Notes under the pieces: generated by a model
What the model saw: only the letters and a program-made list of their open reading frames with translations
The model's database searches: none
Told to the model about the DNA's origin: nothing
Translations under genes and position numbers: made by a program
Source: Chloroflexota bacterium
GTDB taxonomy: Bacteria > Chloroflexota > Dehalococcoidia > SZUA-161
Assembly: GCA_016865955.1 (NCBI GenBank)
Contig: VGNW01000079.1
Span: 1-9,316, forward strand
Length of the DNA stretch: 9,316 bases
Direction of reading: 5' to 3'
Part shown: in pieces, positions 6,910-9,316 of the stretch
Layout: each line of letters begins with the position of its first letter
Numbering within the stretch: the first letter of the stretch is position 1

Positions 6910-7053
6910 CTACCCCTTACCGATGCGGAAGACCTTGGTGCCGCACTTGCCGCACTTGCCCTTGGTCGCCGGCTTGCCGTTCTTCAGCTTCACTGAGACC
7001 GGGCTCTGAATCTCCACCTTTTTTCTGCACTTGAAGCAATATGCCTGCGCCAT
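6910..7053 (-). CDS. Small zinc-ribbon protein, DUF5679 type
   Basis: A 47-residue frame starts at the ATG at 7051-7053 and ends in TAG at 6910-6912. It encodes two CxxC knuckles, C6-F-K-C9 near the N-terminus and C34-G-K-C37, which together should bind one zinc ion. The remainder is basic, with KNGKPATKGKCGKCGTK at about 24-40 and a VFRIGKG end. This arrangement matches the DUF5679 family of tiny zinc ribbons, whose function is not known; nucleic-acid or protein binding is plausible for a basic zinc ribbon. Translation signals are strong: AGGAGG at 7059-7064, five bases from the ATG, plus a good promoter upstream. It is probably monocistronic. A tandem 9-base repeat (6941-6958) encodes the second knuckle. 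Confidence 0.85.
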   Translation of the reverse strand: MAQAYCFKCRKKVEIQSPVSVKLKNGKPATKGKCGKCGTKVFRIGKG

Positions 7054-7080
7054 GCTTCCCTCCTTTTATTGTTTGCTTAG

Positions 7081-7108
7081 ACTATACACATTTGAAAGCA
7101 AAAGTCAA
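7081..7108 (-). promoter_or_regulatory. Sigma-70-type promoter of the zinc-ribbon gene
   Basis: On the minus strand, TTGACT (7103-7108) and TATAGT (7081-7086) each match five of six consensus positions and are 16 bases apart. A start point near 7074 would give a leader of about 20 bases carrying the AGGAGG ribosome binding site. This is the best promoter in the window. Confidence 0.7.
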
Positions 7109-7175
7109 GCTTATCCAGATTCAAAATTATGATTTTCACGAGATATGGCATAAAATGTAGGCAATATGACTAATG

Positions 7176-7207
7176 ACGAAGGGGCGTTCAATTGAACGCC
7201 CCTTCGT
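7176..7207. repeat. 32-bp perfect palindrome
   Basis: The left arm ACGAAGGGGCGTTCAA is followed at once by its exact reverse complement TTGAACGCCCCTTCGT. As RNA this would fold to a 14-bp GC-rich stem with an AATT loop. No T-run follows on either strand, so a standard Rho-independent terminator is not supported. A REP-like dispersed palindromic element, a protein-binding site, or an RNA-end-stabilising hairpin for the helical-repeat gene message (stop at 7341) remains possible. Confidence 0.85.
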
Positions 7208-7247
7208 GTTGCTTAAGCTAGATTACAAACCATTTATCGCTCGCTGA

Positions 7248-7295
7248 GGATGTTATCATCCACAGCCGGAACTTGGGGATTATAACATCCCCGAG
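7248..7295. repeat. Cluster of overlapping, mutually exclusive inverted repeats
   Basis: Three pairings compete. GGATG/CATCC around TTAT forms a small hairpin (7248-7261). CTTGGGGAT/ATCCCCGAG, with one G-T pair and a 6-base loop, forms a stronger hairpin (7272-7295). GGATGTTAT (7248-7256) also pairs perfectly with ATAACATCC (7282-7290). The first two exclude the third. No gene starts immediately downstream on either strand, so a classical attenuator role has no obvious target. Confidence 0.55.
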
Positions 7296-7340
7296 GGACA
7301 GTAAGATGCCCACCGCGAAGTTTTTAATCGTGCTTGACTA

Positions 7341-8069
7341 TTAATTCTTTTTGCCGGGCATGGGCCGTTTCTTCAATAGATTCAACGCATTTCTAGCGGC
7401 GGCTTTAACATTTTTGCTCCTGTCATTCGCTGCAATCTCACGAAGTAAAGATATTATCGATTTTCTTCTGGGGTCCGATTTCTGCAGACTCTGCAATATA
7501 TATCCCAGTCCATCTACTGCGGCATCCCGTCCAGCAACAAACCTCGCTTCCTTTGCAGCTTTTACGAGAATAGGCAAGGCTTCTTCAGTATTCCAATGGT
7601 TGCCTAATAGGTCTCCTGCCATCCACCCAGCAGACGCCCGATCTGATTCCAGACCCATTAGGTATTTTTCAACCAATGCTATTATCTCAGCGGCAAATTC
7701 TTCAGCACGAGGCAAGTCTAGAACTAAATCCATGAAACAGAAAAGCGAAAAGTGCACTTCATAGATATATTTCCCAGACCTTGTGTTTATCCAGCGCCTT
7801 ATAGAATCTGCCGAATCAGGAACTAAAGCTACCATAACCTCAGCTGCGGCAACGCGTGTTCGGGTGTCCTTGCGAAGGTCTAACTCGCTAAATGCCCTTT
7901 CACAAAGCAAGAGCAGCCGATCTCGCTTGCTTCTATTCAAGCGTTGGATTTCAGGAGCGATTTCTTTATAGTACGTTTTGTCCAGGTCTAATCGAAGCAT
8001 AGCCTCCATTTGAGATTGGACATATGACTTCTTGCGTTTTCTCCTAATACTATTATTCTGGTGGGCCAT
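7341..8069 (-). CDS. HEAT-like helical-repeat protein of unknown function
   Basis: The 242-residue product is not recognised as a named family. It appears almost wholly alpha-helical, with a basic N-terminus (RRKRKKS at 9-15) and no signal peptide or membrane span. Repeating helical pairs resemble HEAT or DNA-alkylation-repair-type repeats: TRTRVAAAEVMVALVPDS near 70-86, the DRASAGWMAGDLLGNHW region near 143-159, GRDAAVDGLGYILQSL at 180-195, and NVKAAARNALNLLKK at 220-234. Such repeats usually form a curved scaffold for protein or nucleic-acid binding. The ATG at 8067-8069 is supported by GGGAGGAG at 8080-8087, ten bases upstream. Codon choice includes more TTA, ATA and similar AT-ending codons than the neighbouring genes, consistent with an accessory or acquired gene. 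It sits alone between a repeat-rich intergenic region and truB. Confidence 0.7.
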   Translation of the reverse strand: MAHQNNSIRRKRKKSYVQSQMEAMLRLDLDKTYYKEIAPEIQRLNRSKRDRLLLLCERAFSELDLRKDTRTRVAAAEVMVALVPDSADSIRRWINTRSGKYIYEVHFSLFCFMDLVLDLPRAEEFAAEIIALVEKYLMGLESDRASAGWMAGDLLGNHWNTEEALPILVKAAKEARFVAGRDAAVDGLGYILQSLQKSDPRRKSIISLLREIAANDRSKNVKAAARNALNLLKKRPMPGKKN

Positions 8070-8194
8070 TCTCCCAATTCTCCTCCCATTTCTGTTTCAT
8101 CTCCTTTTCTTCACCTTCAATTTCCTTCTTAGTCTATCGTAAGGTAGGTGAAGTCCTCCCAAAGAGGATTAAACCCATCATCCCAGACCGCCAT
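8053..8194 (-). pseudogene. Possible small gene split by a +1 frameshift, upstream of the helical-repeat gene
   Basis: On the minus strand, an ATG at 8192-8194 opens a 21-codon frame rich in aromatic and acidic residues (MAVWDDGFNPLWEDF then TYLTID), ending in TAA at 8129-8131. Just past its end a second frame, shifted by +1, continues for 24 codons as KKEIEGEEKEMKQKW and EENWENGPPE to TAA at 8053-8055, overlapping the helical-repeat gene start by 17 bases. Joined by one skipped base, the two give an acidic protein of about 46 residues. Both halves look protein-like. However, no Shine-Dalgarno sequence precedes the ATG and frames this short arise by chance. This is a tentative call, not an established gene. 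Confidence 0.25.
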
Positions 8195-8211
8195 CTAAAA
8201 TTATTGCCCCA

Positions 8212-8240
8212 ATGATAATCTCACAAGATGTCATTTGCAA
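8212..8240 (-). promoter_or_regulatory. Candidate promoter for the helical-repeat gene
   Basis: On the minus strand, TTGCAA (8235-8240; four of six) and TATCAT (8212-8217; five of six) are separated by exactly 17 bases. They lie in the space after the truB stop. The start point would be near 8205, giving a leader of about 135 bases to the ATG at 8069, or an almost leaderless message for the possible small frame at 8194. Confidence 0.45.
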
Positions 8241-8277
8241 GTCAGCAATAGAAATGTGTGAAATAGGCTGGTTGGTT

Positions 8278-9186
8278 TCAGGCAGCTTTGCTGCGCTTGC
8301 GGAAGACTTTCGCCGGCTTCCAGCACCCAGCCTCATCGTTGTAGCGCAGTATGGCGATGAGCCGACCGTCGCTGGAATAGGCACGGCGCAGCTTTGCCGT
8401 CGTCCCCTCTTCTATAGCTGATGACAGAGGGCGACCATTCAGTATCGCTTTCTCGTCTTCTTCACTTACGGTTACCGCAGGCAGATGATGTACAGCAACA
8501 TCTATCGGCTGCAGAAATTCTCTCCATTTATTCTGTCTGAAAGCAGCTTCGAGTTCGGGAATAGAAATGGCATCGTTGATATGAAAAGGGCCGCTCTTTA
8601 AGCGGACCAAGCTCTTCAGATGAGCGCCACACCCCAGCATCTGCCCCAGGTCATGAGCCAGAGAGCGAATATAGGTGCCCCGGCTGCATTCCACCTCCAG
8701 TGTTAAAAGGGGAGGCCGCCAGTCAACTATTCTCAATTGCGAAATCTCGACCTTACGCGCCTTCCGGGGCACTTCAACACCAGCCCTCGCCAGACGGTAC
8801 AAAGGCACTCCTTTGTGCTTGACTGCGCTGTACATCGGAGGAGTCTGGTCGATAAATCCGGTAAAAGAGGAGACCGCAGCCTCGATTTGCTCTCGGGTCA
8901 ATGAGGAAATGTCGCCGCTCTGGGTTATCTTGCCTGTGGCATCGTAGGTATCGGTGGCTGTGCCCAGAGTTATCTCGGCTCGATAGACCTTCGCTTCGTC
9001 TGCCAGATATTCGACGAGCCTGGTGCCCTGACCGAGGAAAACCGGTAAAACTCCTGTTGCTTCAGGGTCGAGAGTGCCGGCATGCCCCACCCGCCGCTCC
9101 CCGCTCAGTCTCCTGACCAGAGCCACCACATCGAAAGAGGTCACGCTTCTGGGCTTATCCAGGTTCAGGATTCCGTCTATAGCCAC
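8278..9186 (-). CDS. truB: tRNA pseudouridine(55) synthase
   Basis: TruB converts uridine 55 of the tRNA T-loop to pseudouridine and also acts as a tRNA folding chaperone. The 302-residue length is typical. The N-terminus GILNLDKPRSVTSFDVV (5-21) leads to RRVGHAGTLDPEATGVLPV (31-49), where D40 is the catalytic nucleophile. YRAEITLGTATDTYDATG (68-85) supplies the conserved tyrosine Y68. CSRGTYIRSLAHDLG at 167-181 carries R174. A C-terminal PUA-like region spans about 238-297 (KAILNGRPL to GCWKPAKVF). The start is GTG at 9184-9186, two bases after the rbfA stop. The conserved MAIDGILNLDKP opening fits this position, and translation is probably coupled to rbfA because the ribosome binding site is weak. 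Rossmann or transferase alternatives are excluded by the GTLDP motif. Confidence 0.96.
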   Translation of the reverse strand: MAIDGILNLDKPRSVTSFDVVALVRRLSGERRVGHAGTLDPEATGVLPVFLGQGTRLVEYLADEAKVYRAEITLGTATDTYDATGKITQSGDISSLTREQIEAAVSSFTGFIDQTPPMYSAVKHKGVPLYRLARAGVEVPRKARKVEISQLRIVDWRPPLLTLEVECSRGTYIRSLAHDLGQMLGCGAHLKSLVRLKSGPFHINDAISIPELEAAFRQNKWREFLQPIDVAVHHLPAVTVSEEDEKAILNGRPLSSAIEEGTTAKLRRAYSSDGRLIAILRYNDEAGCWKPAKVFRKRSKAA

Positions 9187-9188
9187 CT

Positions 9189-9316
9189 TTAGTCCGTCTC
9201 TTCGGGACTCTCGCCGGGAGACACCTCGTTTATCAGTTGCAGCAGCCTGCTCCCGCGTTCAATGGAATCGTCAAGCTGAAAAGTAAGTTCGGGGGTATAA
9301 CGGAGAGTTAAACGCT
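9189..9316 (-). CDS. rbfA: Ribosome-binding factor A, C-terminal part (5' truncated)
   Basis: The last 41 codons of a minus-strand gene run in from the window edge and end in TAA at 9189-9191. The readable sequence RLTLRYTPELTFQLDDSIE is the hallmark C-terminal strand and helix of RbfA (RxxPELxFxxDxSxexG). It is followed by GSRLLQLINEV and a short acidic tail (SPGESPEETD). RbfA is a KH-like protein that helps mature the 30S subunit, including processing of the 16S rRNA 5' end, and supports cold growth. Being directly upstream of truB is the conserved bacterial gene order. Confidence 0.92.
   Translation of the reverse strand, partial: RLTLRYTPELTFQLDDSIERGSRLLQLINEVSPGESPEETD

Larger units (their letters stand above)
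7054..7340. other. Non-coding intergenic region rich in inverted repeats
   Basis: No credible coding frame is present on either strand. The left end holds the promoter and ribosome binding site of the zinc-ribbon gene. An AT-rich stretch of about 65 bases (7110-7175) follows, then a 32-bp perfect palindrome, then a second cluster of overlapping inverted repeats at 7248-7295. Nothing recognisable as an RNA gene or a T-tailed intrinsic terminator was found, although transcription of the helical-repeat gene would run into this region. Confidence 0.6.

Noticed and set aside
7176..7207. Calling the 32-bp palindrome a Rho-independent terminator
   Set aside because: The stem is strong, but no T-run follows on either strand.
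8178..8384. 68-codon minus-strand frame overlapping the truB end
   Set aside because: It runs mostly through truB in another frame, with no domain and no ribosome binding site.

Overview
The window looks like an ordinary chromosomal stretch of a bacterium with moderately high GC. The best guess is a Chloroflexota relative, probably Dehalococcoidia-like. This rests on the combination of an inositol-phosphate synthase / phosphatidylinositol-type lipid operon, a DUF5679 zinc-ribbon gene, an exported MA-type peptidase and the rbfA-truB pair. It is inference from gene content; no rRNA or other phylogenetic marker is present, and an actinobacterial source is less likely but not excluded.

Layout. 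Bases 1-3233 carry a tightly packed + strand run: the 3' end of prfB (release factor 2, with its GGQ motif at the very edge), an exported zinc metallopeptidase of the MA type, and a lipoprotein peptide-binding protein of SBP family 5. Successive genes overlap by 1 and 4 bases. Bases 3244-6124 carry a minus-strand operon in transcription order: inositol-3-phosphate synthase (TTG start), a PimA-like GT4 glycosyltransferase (TTG start) and a CDP-alcohol phosphatidyltransferase (GTG start). Together these can make inositol phosphate, attach it to a CDP-activated lipid, and glycosylate the resulting inositol lipid. A PHP-family phosphoesterase (6228-6890, +) diverges from this operon across a short region holding an 8-bp-arm inverted repeat.

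Bases 6910-7053 (minus) encode a 47-residue zinc-ribbon protein with a clear promoter and Shine-Dalgarno sequence. Bases 7054-7340 are non-coding and rich in inverted repeats, including a 32-bp perfect palindrome. Bases 7341-8069 (minus) encode a HEAT-like helical-repeat protein of unknown function, with an AT-richer look than its neighbours. Just upstream lies a promoter-like sequence and two short reading frames that could be one small gene broken by a frameshift. Bases 8278-9316 (minus) hold truB and the 3' end of rbfA, the usual ribosome-assembly/tRNA-modification pair.

The most interesting biology is the compact inositol-phospholipid/glycolipid operon with its divergent PHP phosphoesterase, followed by the repeat-rich intergenic block and the possible frameshifted small gene. 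No CRISPR array, insertion sequence, tRNA or rRNA was seen.
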